In this document: positions 12,201 to 22,985 of the stretch, piece after piece
Layout: the number at the start of each line of letters is the position of its first letter
Numbering within the stretch: the stretch's first letter is position 1
NCBI GenBank assembly: GCA_000708835.1
Contig: DF237195.1
Coordinates: 59,209 to 123,208 of the forward strand
Direction of reading: 5' to 3'
Origin: Klebsormidium nitens
Lineage: Eukaryota; Streptophyta; Klebsormidiophyceae; Klebsormidiales; Klebsormidiaceae
Length of the DNA: 64,000 nucleotides
Made by a program: the position numbers and the translations under genes
The notes under the pieces: generated by a model
Told to the model about the DNA's origin: nothing
The model's database searches: none
What the model saw: the letters and a program-made list of their open reading frames with translations, nothing else

Positions 12201-15200
12201 GCCGTGGGGCTCGGAGCGTCGGTGGGGGTGTATCTGTGCGCGGGGTTCTTCTACGACACCCCCCTGCTGCACCCGCTGCTGTTTTTGGCGAGCGTGGCGG
12301 CGGCCGTGTTTCTGGTGTTCGCATACCACCCGACGGGCGCGAGCGCCAAGTACCTGCCGTGGCTGTTTGCGCTGCTTGCAGCGCTCCTTCCCGTCATGTA
12401 CCTGCTGCCGCAGGTCAGAAAGCGTTCCTTTGTTCTTGCCCCTCCGTTGTGTTGAAATTTCTCGCTTGTCGGTTCGTCTCTACCACTTTCCATTGTTTTC
12501 CTCCCTTCCTCCTTTCTTCGGTTCTCTCTTTCTTTCTTGAGTCATCTTCAGTTGCTGTTGTTCAGTGAATGTATCTGCTGCCGTACGTTGGAACATCTTT
12601 TCTTTCTTGCACTCTCTCGCCTTATGGTACGGATATCACTCTGTTGCGTCTCAAGCTTCCTTTGCTCCTTTCAGTTTCTTTGTGGTGATGTACCTGCTAC
12701 TACAGGTTGGCGGATCTTCCTCTCCTTTTGGTCTTCTGCCTTGCTGTCATTGTCACTCTCTTTGCCGGTTCATTTGCGGCTGCTTGCGGATTTTACTCTG
12801 ATCAACCTGATGTTGCGCGTCGTCGGTGTTCAGTGGCATGTCTGAAAGCTTCCTGTGAGTACTTGGAATCAGTTAAGGGGGATAACCTGACGTTTAGGGT
12901 GCCTCTGTAAAGCCAGGACAATTGTCCCGAAATGATTGCTTGCTGCGACTGTCATCTTGCAGCCGCGTGCCGATCATTGCAGCCTTCCGCCGTCACAATC
13001 CAGTCATGTCAAAGCATCGGGAGCATTTATTGGCAGCTCTAGGCTTTCTTGGATCTGCTCGGCATTTTCATTCTTTTGTGCCTGGACCCAAAGCGGTGCA
13101 CGACCCGTGATTGCATCCCGGGGGCAGGTGCAGATTGACTCGAGCATTATCAGGGTCGCAGGAACGCAGCGATGCAGGACTGCCGATCTTGGATTGCCCG
13201 AACAGCTGCTTTTTTCGGCCTTGTTTCTTCAATCCTCGAATCTCCCTTGCAATTGCCGCATCTGGCATAAGATGTGAGAGCACGTCGAGCTTATCCGAGG
13301 AGGCTCATGAGCGATTGCAATGAGCCGGCTCTTTCCCCTGCACAGAGTAGCGGGCTGTGCGTATTGCTCGTATTTTGGGTCTTGTGACTGATGGCGGTTT
13401 CAGATTCGATCAGGACAGAATGCTCTGTAGAGACACCGTCCGTGTCAAAGCCGGAAAGAGCAAGTATAAGCGAGCCTGTGCAAGCGAGCCCGTGCACTTG
13501 ACAAAGCGAACCCCTCTGCTCATCACCGGTCTACCGCCTGAGTTGATCATGTATCCGCTTACTTGTTCAGACCGAAGTCGCCCACCGACTTTTCTGTTCC
13601 AGGTGTCGCTTATGGGCGCGCCCCCGATCTGGACCCCACTTCGCGCCTCGAGGAGGTTGCGCTCCTGGAGGATGCGCGCACGTCCCTGTCTTGCATAAGA
13701 TATGTTTTAGCTGTATTTATTCATTCCACTCAGACTTAGGACGCCACTTTGGTTCAGGTGTCCCGCTTCGCGCGCGCCCCTGACGTGGACGCCGCGTCGC
13801 GCCTCGAGGAGATTGCGCTCCTGGAGGACGCGCGCACGTCCCTGGTCGCGCTCTACGCCGCGCTGTTCCTGCTCATCGCCCTCGTCATCAAGCTCAAGCT
13901 GACCGCCGTGCTGAGCGCGTCCGGCCACTCGCAGCCCGCGCTTCCGAGTCGACAACAGGGCTTCGCCCCAAGCGTAAGTGAAACTTCTTCTGGTAAAAGC
14001 TACTGTTAGGCGACGAGGCAGACATTGCGAAGTGGTTATGGTCGCCGTTTTGATCATCAAACTCAAGCTGACCGTCGTGCTGAGCGCATCAGGCCACTCG
14101 CAGCCGGCGCTGCCGAGTCGACAACAGGGCTTCGCACCGAGTGTAAGTAAACCTTTTGTTTATCTTGAAAACTTAGTTGGGCGACAGGTTTTTGTGTGTA
14201 AGGTTTTTTGAACAGGCAGTGAACATCGATGGTGGTCCCCTGTCGGTTATCAATCTCAAGCTGACCGCCGTCCTGACCGGCGCTGCCCAGCCGACAAGAG
14301 GGCTTCGCGCCGAGTGTGAGTACAGTAATACTTTTTGTTTGAGCCGGGCGACAGGGGGGATGTTGCGAAGGTTGCATTAGAGAGTGAACGGTGATCCTGG
14401 TCGCCGTTTCGTCAGACTCAAGCTGACCGCTGTCTTGCGCGCACCCAGCCACTTGCAGCCGCGGCAGCCCATTTGACAACAAGGCTTCGCACCAAGCTTA
14501 AGTAAAACCTTCGCTGATAGTCTCGGATAGTCGACTAGGCGAAGACTTGGCAACGTGGTTGAACAGAGGGGCCGTCTGTCTGCACCTCAAGCATTACCCT
14601 CACTCTCGCTCAATTTCATTCTTCGGAAGTCCTCAATTCAACGCTTCCGTTTGTTTATGCAGCACCGTCCGTTCCAGCCCCGCCGGACGTCCTTAGCCAA
14701 GGCACTGTCCGTCCAGAAGCTGTCCCGGGAGGGCGCCTGGATGCCCGGGCTGGGGAACGTGGCTACACTGCTCTCCTTCGCGCTCTGCATGCTGCTCAAC
14801 CTGGAGTACACCGGGGGGTCCGACAGGTGAGCTTTTTGGGGTTTTAGAATTTTCAAAAAGAGGGTTAAAAAGTGGTAAGAAAGGGGTGAGCCCGGGGAAA
14901 CCTATCGGGGGTTGTTCGGGTCTCTGCTTGACCCTTGAGTCAGATTTACAGCCGCTGCCACGAGTCTTCTGAGACCCGCTCGTCTTCTAAGGTCCACCAA
15001 GTATTCTTTGCGCTCTGTATGCCTCGCAACATGGATTTGCTCGGACCACGATAGGTGAGCCGGGGGGCCCATTGGGGGCTGTACTGGCTCTCGGCTTGAC
15101 TCTCGAGTCGAGCCATCTCTACGGGCACCGCCGCACGTCTTTTGATATCCACAAGCTGCTCACACTTATCATTCTTTAGAACCATGCGAGGCAGGTATGG

Positions 15201-15993
15201 ACTGGGAGCTTCAGTGGCACGATTGAGATGCAGGATGATTGAGAATTCCCGTCCGCTCAGGAATTCCGAGGGCAGTTGCCGTATCGGTGAGGGCCGGTCT
15301 GCTCGCCAAGAAGCCTCTTGTGTTCGCAAGCGTCCCCCAGTTGTAGAAACGTTGACTACGAATGCTGCACGTCGACAGTCTTTTCAAGCGCATGACACAC
15401 TCATAAGAGGCAAATTTGTCCGGAGGGCGCTCTCGCCTGACTACTCTTTGACAAATCGAGGTCCCTATCTGAAGCACTAGCAGTTACGAGTAGCTTGCCT
15501 TCTACAACCTTTTCTCCTTCCCCTGGGCAGGTCCATCTTCGTACTGGCGCCCATTCTGCTGCTACTCAACCAGGACGCCAACCTGTTTACCACCTTCACC
15601 GACCGGCAACGCTACTTCCCGGTCACTCTCACCATCACTCTCTACCTGGTCATCTCCTCGGGGTATCACATAGTGGTCGGGGCGTTACAGGGCGGCCTCG
15701 CGTCGAGCCTCCTAAGCCTAGCCGGCAGGAATAGCGTCCTAGTGTTCACGGTCAAAAACGCGCTGCTGCTTCTGGTGACGTTACCCAATCAGGTGCTGTT
15801 TAACACCTTCATGTGGGACAACGTGAAGCAGTCGAACATGGTGCTAATGTCTCTGACCCCGCTTAACCTGCCAGCGGTGCTTCTTTCGGACGTGTCGACC
15901 GTTAGGGTCCTAGCGGCGTTAGGGGTAGGGTTCGCGCTGGTCCAGTTCCTGGTGTCAAGACGCGTGAGGCTCGCCGGGCTCAGATACATTTGA
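6251..15993 (+). CDS. NEF1: NEF1-type multi-pass membrane protein
   Basis: Nine exons close in frame to 1074 residues: 6251-7366, 7718-7858, 8647-8836, 9542-9810, 10785-10964, 11928-12413, 13758-13973, 14663-14826 and 15531-15993. The protein is hydrophobic throughout, with many predicted membrane helices. It follows Arabidopsis NO EXINE FORMATION 1 from end to end. Landmarks include SLQFRWLLIKHPPIVLALER, YIHLPPPLNYVLVT, KMKPWQ, CVPIVAFHF, EGAWMPGLGNVAT, APILLLLNQD, QRYFPVT and the terminal GLRYI. Length is close to the approximately 1.1 kb-residue land-plant protein. In Arabidopsis it is a predicted plastid integral membrane protein needed for primexine and exine patterning and lipid balance. 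Its biochemical activity is unknown. The start is the first in-frame ATG; a second at 6281 is possible. Intron 6 uses the weaker donor GTCAGA. Most introns hold mutated copies of adjacent exon ends. Confidence 0.93.
8347..8545 (+). repeat. two decayed copies of NEF1 exon 3 start
   Basis: Copies at about 8347-8432 and 8466-8545 match the acceptor and first 70-80 bp of exon 3 (8647-8836). Shared blocks include GGGGATCACCCGGTCAAAGA and GGTGCTCATGCT. The second copy keeps the upstream TCTCTTCAG acceptor. Neither reads through to a usable donor, so they look like non-coding tandem remnants. Confidence 0.85.
8953..9541 (+). repeat. four decayed tandem copies of NEF1 exon 4 start
   Basis: Units of about 140-154 bp begin at roughly 8953, 9107, 9260 and 9402 and lead up to the true exon 4 start at 9542. 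Each carries a pyrimidine-rich acceptor-like stretch, then a variant of GAGGAGGGCCTCTACC. The last two also share CCGTTTGGCCACTTGTCGAC. Stops and frame changes mark them as non-coding. Divergence rises with distance from the exon. Confidence 0.8.
9918..9996 (+). repeat. decayed copy of NEF1 exon 4 end
   Basis: The stretch repeats the last 60-70 bp of exon 4 (ending 9810), including GCGGCCGCAGT, CGGGCCAAGATG and the terminal TGGCAG. The donor is changed from GTAAGA to GTCCGC. It lies about 180 bp downstream in intron 4. Confidence 0.85.
10236..10564. mobile_element. MITE-like element in NEF1 intron 4
   Basis: A 329-bp segment is bounded by imperfect terminal inverted repeats of about 25-35 bp. 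The left end has GGGCTTTTACACACAG then GCGGGTG. The right end, reverse-complemented, has GGGGTCTTTACACACAG then GCGGGTG. Both ends abut TA, which fits a TA target duplication as in Tc1/mariner or the TWA of PIF/Harbinger. Shorter internal inverted repeats include GCGACGGTAC with GTACCGTCGC. There is no transposase, so it would be non-autonomous. The family is unassigned. Confidence 0.65.
11046..11216 (+). repeat. two decayed copies of NEF1 exon 5 end
   Basis: Copies at about 11046-11110 and 11165-11216 match the end of exon 5 (10964) and its donor. The first keeps ACGCACATGCAGGTAGGGTC and more than 20 bp of downstream intron. The second is shorter and more diverged. Both are in intron 5 and lack an acceptor, so they should not be spliced in. 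Confidence 0.85.
11515..11850 (+). repeat. decayed copies of NEF1 exon 6 start
   Basis: About 11515-11605 clearly matches the acceptor side and first 80 bp of exon 6 (from 11928), with GCCAAGCGCGCGGTCGT, TCATCGCCTCTGGCGCG and CGGCGTGGTC. A weaker copy lies near 11745-11850. Substitutions and frame changes mark them as remnants. Confidence 0.75.
12560..12715 (+). repeat. short decayed copies of NEF1 exon 6 end
   Basis: Two short blocks resemble the exon 6 end and donor. One is ATGTATCTGCTGCCGTACGT near 12566 and the other is GATGTACCTGCTACTACAGG near 12689. The true end, ATGTACCTGCTGCCGCAGGT, is near 12396-12415. Confidence 0.6.
13605..13700 (+). repeat. decayed copy of NEF1 exon 7 start
   Basis: The stretch matches the first 90 bp of exon 7 (from 13758), including the acceptor-side TCCAGGTGTC, CGCGCCTCGAGGAG and GTTGCGCTCCTGGAGGA. 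It lies about 150 bp upstream of the real exon. It diverges before the exon's second half, so it has no donor. Confidence 0.88.
14036..14505 (+). repeat. three decayed copies of NEF1 exon 7 end
   Basis: Copies at about 14036-14150, 14228-14325 and 14398-14505 match the last approximately 100 bp of exon 7 (ending 13973). The first is nearly intact, with ATCAAACTCAAGCTGACCGT, GAGTCGACAACAGGGCTTCG and a GTAAGT donor. The other two are shorter or mutated. They are spaced about 170-190 bp apart in intron 7. Confidence 0.9.
14945..15170 (+). repeat. decayed copies of NEF1 exon 8 end
   Basis: Blocks such as TTCTTTGCGCTCTGTATGCC and the GGTGAGCCGGGG donor region resemble the end of exon 8 (14826) and the intron that follows. 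A second, partial copy of the downstream intron part (GGGGCCCATTGGGGGCTGT) lies around 15062-15120. Similarity is moderate. Confidence 0.65.
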
Positions 15994-18367
15994 TGCCCGG
16001 TATTGATTCCGATAATTGCATAACTTCGAGTCGTTTATGCCCTGCACGAATCTATTCCGATTCATTGAATAATCGGACTTCAGGATGCCATCGTTCTGCT
16101 CTAACGGCGATCTCGCAAGCTAGTAATGAGTGTTTTTTTTTTTTTTTGTGGGTCCGGGGTTCGAAAGTCGGGGTTTCAAAGTCCAGGGTTCCAAAGTCGA
16201 TCGTTGAAATTGGATTCAAGTTAGATCCTAGGCGCGCAGCCGATGTGATCTGAATACTGTCACTTTGTGCCAGCATGCGGATTGCAATCCTTCATTTTGC
16301 GGTACACTCTTGGTTGCGGCCTCCGTGTAGATTCCATGCATGATGGGGCCCGGCGCGCCGCTTTGCCAATGACTCGGGTGAACTTACGTGGTCGGACTGC
16401 ATACACCGCCGCACTTAGTTGTGTCTATGATGCCACAGCTGTCACACAACCGGTCGTACATGCTGCATCCAGTATGCCGTGCAGATATTGCCGGATATTG
16501 GAGTCTGCTATTGTAATTGTGCACTAGCACATGCTAGCTAAGCCCCCATCCTCAAGCAAAAGCCATGATGAGTTAATGCCGGCCGGCGGCCGCATGCATG
16601 ATCAATACCTATGTGCCCAATTTTTCATCTTTTTCCAAAGCATACATCAGCACAACTAGGTGTGTTGGACGTACCTGTACCAAAGCTATCATTTATTCCA
16701 AAGTCAATGCATGCAAGCAAGCTGAGCGTCCAACGTGGGTAGAATGCCCCACATATTCACACCCCCGGGCCGGCGGGCCCGAGCAAACAAAGTAAGTCTT
16801 CACGAGGTAGTTTAACAATCACGTGCTCCCAACCCAACGTCCTCTCTTACCCGGCATGCTACCCGGCTGTCCCTTGGGCGCCTGTTTCAAGGCACACTGC
16901 GGTTAGGGCCGCCACAGTATGATTGGCACACGATGAAAACAATTGGCACATCGAGCCTGAGATACATCAGGCATGTCAACACATGATTGCATGCCACCGT
17001 CCTTAAGTACCTCATCCCGAGATTAACACGACGGGATTGCGCCCCGTCACATCTTCATGCATCATGTTTCATTTGCGACGTGCGCACCGCAGTGCTATTC
17101 TCATCATACAGAGCAAAACTAGGCCAGCGGGCAACCAACTTGAAGCTGGCAGTAAGCAGAAGAACATCATTCCTTCATGAAATGCAGGACAGTCACTCAG
17201 TGGTGGCGGTGGAAGAAGTGGCAAAATTTCGTTACACATCGAATTGAAGTACTGTAAGCTGTTTGGCCAATTCCAATGCTGGAATCTTTGTGCCTCGTTT
17301 ATGCATCAATAATTATGAGTATCATTACGAGGTGCTCTGAAAGTCCAAGAAGTAAGCCCCCCTTTCGACCAATGTAGAGAATGGTGTCTCTGATCACTAA
17401 AGCTTGTTGGATGGGCATAATAACTCCCTTTGAACGAATGTGAGAGCTGGAGCTGGCTGCAACTTCTGCAACTTATTGGTGACAACCTGAGATGAGAAAG
17501 GAGCGAGAACGACTAGCCTACTCTAGTATTTCGGCATGTGTCCACGGTATTTCGAGCACGACCCAACGCCATTTACTTTTGCGGTCAGGGTTTCCCAGGG
17601 CCACAGCCGGCTAGAGAACTTGGACCTGGCCTACCGAGAAGGGACCCCGGCCGCTGCCGAAGGCAAGAATGCAGGCAAGCAAGCGGTGGGCTCCGGCCAA
17701 ACAAAAGGAAATACCGACGCCGCAGGCAGCTAGCCGGCCCCCGGGACGAAACCCCGTGGGAATTTGGAAACCCTCGGGAACGGGACGGCCGTCAATCATG
17801 CATGGGCCCGGGTCCACCCGGCCCGACGTCCTCCAATAGCAGACCGGCATATGTCTCAAACTCTTTCTAACTCTATAAACATTCTCGAGCTCCGCTCCGG
17901 CCCCGGGAGGTTGAGATCAATGATGGATGGACAAAATTGATGAACACAGTGCCCGGGGATCAAAGAAAAGTTTCAAAGATGGGCCACTCCCAGCTTGCTG
18001 AATAGGTACACCCGCTCCAGTCTCATCGTGGAGTTCGGAATCTAGGTGTTGAACCTGCGGCGCAGGAGCTGGGTGAAATGCGGGCCATGGCTCATCTCTC
18101 ATGACCTTGCTACTAAAGAACGCCCTGCTGCCCTGGCGCCCCTCCTTCTGCAAACCACATTTTCTGCAGCAGCACGCCTGTTTTTAGCTGGCTTCCTGCT
18201 AGGATAACCGTCCACCTTGCTGCTTGGTGGCTTGGACAGAGAAAAATCAGCAGGCGGCATCAGCTTGCAAACCAGCGCAAGCGAACCCATCTTTTTCCTG
18301 GCAAAACATGAAGTGAAGATTGTCTTGCCTGGAGACTCAATCTCTTTCCTGGCACTCACCAAACGCA
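15994..18367. other. intergenic region between NEF1 and the flavocytochrome gene
   Basis: No gene is supported here. A T-run sits at about 16132-16147. It is followed by three 14-15 bp tandem units of the type GGGGTTTCAAAGTC (16156-16198). CATGCATG-type motifs are frequent. The right part should contain the promoter and leader of the next gene, but I see no clear core element. Confidence 0.5.
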
Positions 18368-21300
18368 ATGGAGATGTCTGGCCTTCCACGGGCGTGGCCG
18401 TCCACTCAGGAGCTCATCCAGCCGGCTGCCCCCATTGGCGAGGACGCGCCAACTTTCCTGGCCGTGAGCAAATCGTGGAGACCCTACCAAGACCAGTGGC
18501 TGGAAGCCCCCCTCCCCTTCCTGAAGCGCACCCCCCGCTGCTACTACCGTTGGCGCTGGCTGGTTCTCTACCCCTTCCAATGGCGCCTCTTCCGCGGGCT
18601 CACCACCGTCGGCGAGCTGCTCCTCATCCTAGTTCTTCTCGCCGTCGGCGCCGCGGCCGCATATGCGGCGGGCCATGGGTTCTCGTTCCGCTCGGACGTG
18701 CCCCCCGGAAGCAACCACCAGCCTGTTCTGAGCACGGGGAGCATCGCACAGGTTCCCTTGCTGCTCGTCTGGACGCTCGCGTGTCACAATAGCTTATGGA
18801 CGTTCCTCCTGGGGATACCCTTTGAGCGGGCCCTGTTCTGGCACAAGCTCATGGTGTGGCTCAGTCTGGGGCTCGGGGCTTATCACGGCGTGTTGGGACA
18901 GCTCAGCAAGGGCGAGGATCCAAACCACCGAGTCACGGGCTACGCCCTCGGCGGCATCATGCTCGCTCTAGTTGTCACGGCCTGGTCGGGCGTGCGGCGG
19001 GCCCTGTTCGACTGGTTCTACCGCAGCCACTGGGTGCTTTTCATAGCGTCGGCCGTCGTCGCCGTCATGCACGGGGCCTCCCTGGTGCTCATCGGCGTCG
19101 GGCTCTGGGGCTTCGACGTCGTCGCCCGGTCCTACATGGCGAAATGGAAGCATGCAAAAGACGGGGACGTTGCACGGTTGCCCGGGGACGTCGTGCGCAT
19201 CGAGTGGCCCCGCGAGGGTTTCCAGTACTTTGGGGGCCAGAACGTGTTCATCTGTGTGCCAAAGATTTCGGTTTGGGAGTGGCACCCATTCAGCTTGTCG
19301 TCACACCCGGGTGCGGACAAGGTGACGGTGCATATTCGAGTGCTGGGGGACTGGACCAAGCGCCTGTACGACCTTGCCTCGCAGTGAGTCGACAATCCTC
19401 AACAACGAGCCGATCGTTCACCTCGTCATCATGATGTCCAATCCGTGCAATTACAAGAGGAGAACCAACTTGCTTTCAGTAACTACACTGCAGATACGAG
19501 GGTAAAGGCTGTATCGCACCCCTTACAAGCTGAGATCTTCAAGCTTTTGGAGTTTCTTTCCAATCAAAGACCTTTGGGAGGTCCTTGCCATAGAATCGCC
19601 CAACGACTTCAAAATTAGGACTTTATGCCTCTGAGTTCCAAATACGTGTATTTTATGGCTCCCGTGCTTCGACACTCGAGTGTGCACAGCTGTCGCCAAC
19701 TTGAAAGATTCACGCCCCTTTGTTTCAGTGCCATGTCAAAAGTGCCGACAAAATCTCTGGCTTATAATCCAACGGGTGGTCAGCATCAGACTGGGGGTTT
19801 TCGCCAAACAGCCTTGCCTGATCTCTCTGACTCGCTGTTGGTCCGATGCAGCGTTTGCACATACTGCAGTGTCCTCCTAAGCAGTCTCACAGAGCCAGCT
19901 TCTTGCCTGTCTGCCAAGACACTTTTCTGGTTTGTGCTCCTTTCTGCTGGTTGGCCATTGCAACGCTTCGGGTCAAAATGAGTTCCAAAACGAAGACAGC
20001 TTCCCATCCAATCATTCGTACTGAGGAGCCCTCATCAAGAGCCAGGTTGCTCAGAGCCCGCCGTCAAATCTTATTTCCTTTCTCCGGGTTTGTTTGGCTC
20101 AAGTTAACTTATCCGTGTGGCATGCCAATTCCAGGTTCGATCCCATACAGCCTGCGACCAGCTGCTCAGCATTCCGCTGACCTTTGACCATTTTTCAGGG
20201 TGCCTCAAGTTTCTGCTCAAATCGGTCGTTTGAGCCAATGCGCAGCATTCCCGATCCTCCTCATACCGCATCAGGCCTCGCGTGATCATACCATCAACTA
20301 AAGCTCGCATTATGTACCCGCAATCCATGATTCTGCGGCGCTTGTAAAGCACTCTGATGCGTCGTTTCAGGACGGACGACGCTCAACCCATCCAGTTCCT
20401 GTTCGAGGGACCGTACGGATCTCCTTCGGTCGACGTCTGTGGCGACAAGTACCAGATGTTTCTGCTGATTGCGGGCGGGATCGGGATCACACCGATGCAG
20501 TCCATGGTCAACACGCTGGTCAGTTTCAATCCTCACAAGAAGGTTTGGCTGCTAAACAGGCTGAATACCAGGCATGAGTCTCAGGTTATCGGACATATAA
20601 CCGGGCTTTAACCTTGTTCCAAGGCTGGTCACCGCCCAAGTCTGGGTATTGGATAGTTAATCACTTTGAAGTTAACCATGTTGACATAACCACTTTGAAC
20701 GTCCGGCCCATAGCCAGCCCATAACCATCCATGGTTAAGGGCCGGAATCCTCTGTGCTTGCGGCCTTCGTTATCACCGCCGTCCATTGCCGTTTGCTCTT
20801 GCCTCATGCATCAATCGTCGGGGGTTTTGTGGGATTTTGAGCCCTCCCCTTGAAACGCTACCGAAGGACAAGAAACAAGCTTATGGGCTACAGTCGAGCA
20901 TGAAAATTCTTTTACTGTGCTGACTGAAAACAAGAGATAAAAGTTGAGTCTCTACTCCGGCACGCCAACAATTGCATGTCCTACTCAGAGGTCACATGAA
21001 GAAATGAACTCTGAAGCTGACATGAAGTCAATGCGCTGTGATTGGGCGATATGCGTTGAGCGAATACAAGAGATGGAAGCGAAGGCGCTGCAAGAGACCA
21101 TAAAGATCGTGTACTAGAGCGCTGGCAGACAAAGAAATATGAGAATGAAATAAAACAATCTTTCTAAGGCAATAGACGAGACAGCACCTACCGCTGCTGC
21201 AGGCTCCTTCGGCGCAGCAACTTGATGGGTGCTTCTTGCCTTCTCAACCCTCGAGAACGTCGAGAAGTTCCAACAAATAACTGAAGTTCTCGAATGCTTG

Positions 21301-22985
21301 CCCCTTTAACCCTATAACCCTAAAACCCTGAAACGCAGATGGCCGACGCCCACCGCGGCCGCCCCGTGAAGAAGGTCTGGCTCGTGTGGTCGGTGCGCGA
21401 CGATCACCTGATCCGTTCCGTCCTTCCGCACGACGGCGTGTACGAGCGGAAGCAGCTGCCAAAGCGGCTGCCCACGAGTTTCTCGCCTGACGTCATCGCG
21501 GATGACCTCAGCGCGGACCCGGGTGACGTCCAGCCGGAGAAGCCGCTCAAGGAGGCGCGCCAGCTGCATACCGAGTTCTACCTCACGCAGGTTGGGCAGG
21601 CGAAGGCGTTTGATCGGTTAATGTCTCGACGTGTTTTTTTATGTTTGTCGTGCGTTTCTTCGGATTCATGTAGCTCTTTGGGTTTTCAGGTTCCACTCTT
21701 TTTTTCTTTTGGGTCTCTTAGTCTCGCCTGTTGTTTTTCTTTCTGAAGGTTCTTAAGTTCGTGTGTTGCTTTGTGTGTTCTATGATGATTTCTTGACTAT
21801 CAATTATCGAAGTGGCACATCAGACGTGGTGCTTCTGCTTGCTCTTCTCGGTCAAGAACCCTGCACGCCGGTTTGATCTGAAGCTTGAAGCTCCACTTGA
21901 GATCTTGGGGTTTGGGGCTGCGGTGATTGCACGTCAGCGCACTTGAAACCGGAAAGCGACCACAAATTGCAGACTCATGCTTCTGTTGAGTTTAAGAACT
22001 TGTGCTGGAAGTCTTTTGTCGATTGATGGCGCGGATCCTTTCCACGACGTGGAGGTGCGCAGCTGCTCGAATGATGCTTTGTCGCATCCTAAATCTGCTC
22101 TTGATCCCGTCCTGTTTACGTCCTTCCGTAAGCAACGGCTTACGTTAACCAATCTTTCGTGCCCGCCATTCCGGCTATATACAGATCTCGCAGTCAATCT
22201 GGTTGCCAAGTCACCCTTAATCCTTCCCTTAAGCCGCTCTGTCTCCTTCTGGCCTGTCATCTAATTGGCCCAAGATTCACACACTTTTAAACCGTTGCTA
22301 ATATTCCCTGTACTCCATCTCTCCCCGTATACTGTCTTGTGTCTTCCTTCTTTAACGCACCCCTTAGAGCTGCCTTCAAATCAAAAGCAAAGAAGACCGC
22401 GAGGAAACCATTGCTCCACCTACCAACCCTTCATCTCATGGCGAAGCGAAGCAGAGATGTCCAGCTATCAAGTGAGAGTAGTGCACGTGGAGGCGATCGG
22501 GGGTAGTTCCGAGAGCCAAAAAGGGAAGGCGTACCGCAACGCGTCGGCAAACAAACTCCCAATCTTCCATCGGTTCTCGCCCCTGTGCGACATCGACGAG
22601 GCGCACCTGGGTTAGTCCTTAACCACGCACGAAAGGCGCTCCTTAACCAGAGCCCCGAGCTTGAAACCACCCCTGTTCACAACAACGTAGTTTGTTGACC
22701 TTTTCTCCTAAGGTCGTTCGCGCCTGTCTCCAGGTGAGGGATCCCTCCGGCTTTGCGGACGCCAACATCCAGCCGGAGCTGCAGCCGTACCTGCGCTTCG
22801 GACGTCCGGACCTGCCGCGGATCTTCGAACAGATGCGCGAGCTCGCGGCCGCGTATGGCGAAACTAGGGTGGCGACGCTCGTGTGCGGACCGCCCGGGAT
22901 GATTGCGGACGTCCGACGGCTGAGCAGCCGGCACAGAGTGAACGGGGTGCGGTTCGACTGCCACGTGGAGACGTTCGAGTTGTAG
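18368..22985 (+). CDS. ferric reductase / NADPH oxidase-type flavocytochrome
   Basis: Four exons close in frame to 555 residues: 18368-19383, 20371-20518, 21339-21590 and 22734-22985. The N-terminal half carries several membrane helices with two H-X13-H pairs, at about residues 159/173 and 221/235. This is the bis-heme signature of the FRO/NOX superfamily. It is followed by an FAD-binding HPFSLSS (about 306), nucleotide-binding EGPYGSPS and LIAGGIGITP (about 351-380) and LVCGPPGM near the C-terminus (about 521). Such proteins pass electrons from cytosolic NADPH through FAD and two hemes across a membrane to ferric iron or oxygen. There is no EF-hand or long N-terminal RBOH region, so a ferric-reductase-like or ancestral NOX role fits better than a classic plant RBOH; the substrate is undecided. 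The start is the first in-frame ATG. The donor of exon 3 (GTTGGG) is weak. The last exon could alternatively begin a few codons earlier at another AG. Confidence 0.87.
21305..21332 (+). repeat. short degenerate CCCTAAAA-type repeat before an acceptor
   Basis: Three degenerate octamers (CCCTATAA, CCCTAAAA, CCCTGAAA) lie just 5' of the acceptor of the third flavocytochrome exon. They resemble the octameric telomere repeat of some green algae. Only three units are present, so chance is possible. Confidence 0.5.
22454..22613 (+). other. coding-like ORF island in the last flavocytochrome intron
   Basis: An ATG at about 22457 opens a frame of some 52 codons ending at a good donor-like GGTTAG. The frame has protein-like composition (VRVVHVEAIG, KAYRNASANK). 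It does not fit the host gene phase: skipping it joins EFYLTQ to VRDPSGFAD smoothly. The start faintly recalls long-chain acyl-CoA synthetase N-termini, but the match is too weak to name. It may be an inserted exon fragment, an alternative exon or chance. Confidence 0.3.

Noticed and set aside
18209-18367. Upstream extension of the flavocytochrome start codon
   Set aside because: The longer open frame begins at a non-ATG codon. The first in-frame ATG is at 18368, and the extension adds no conserved sequence.
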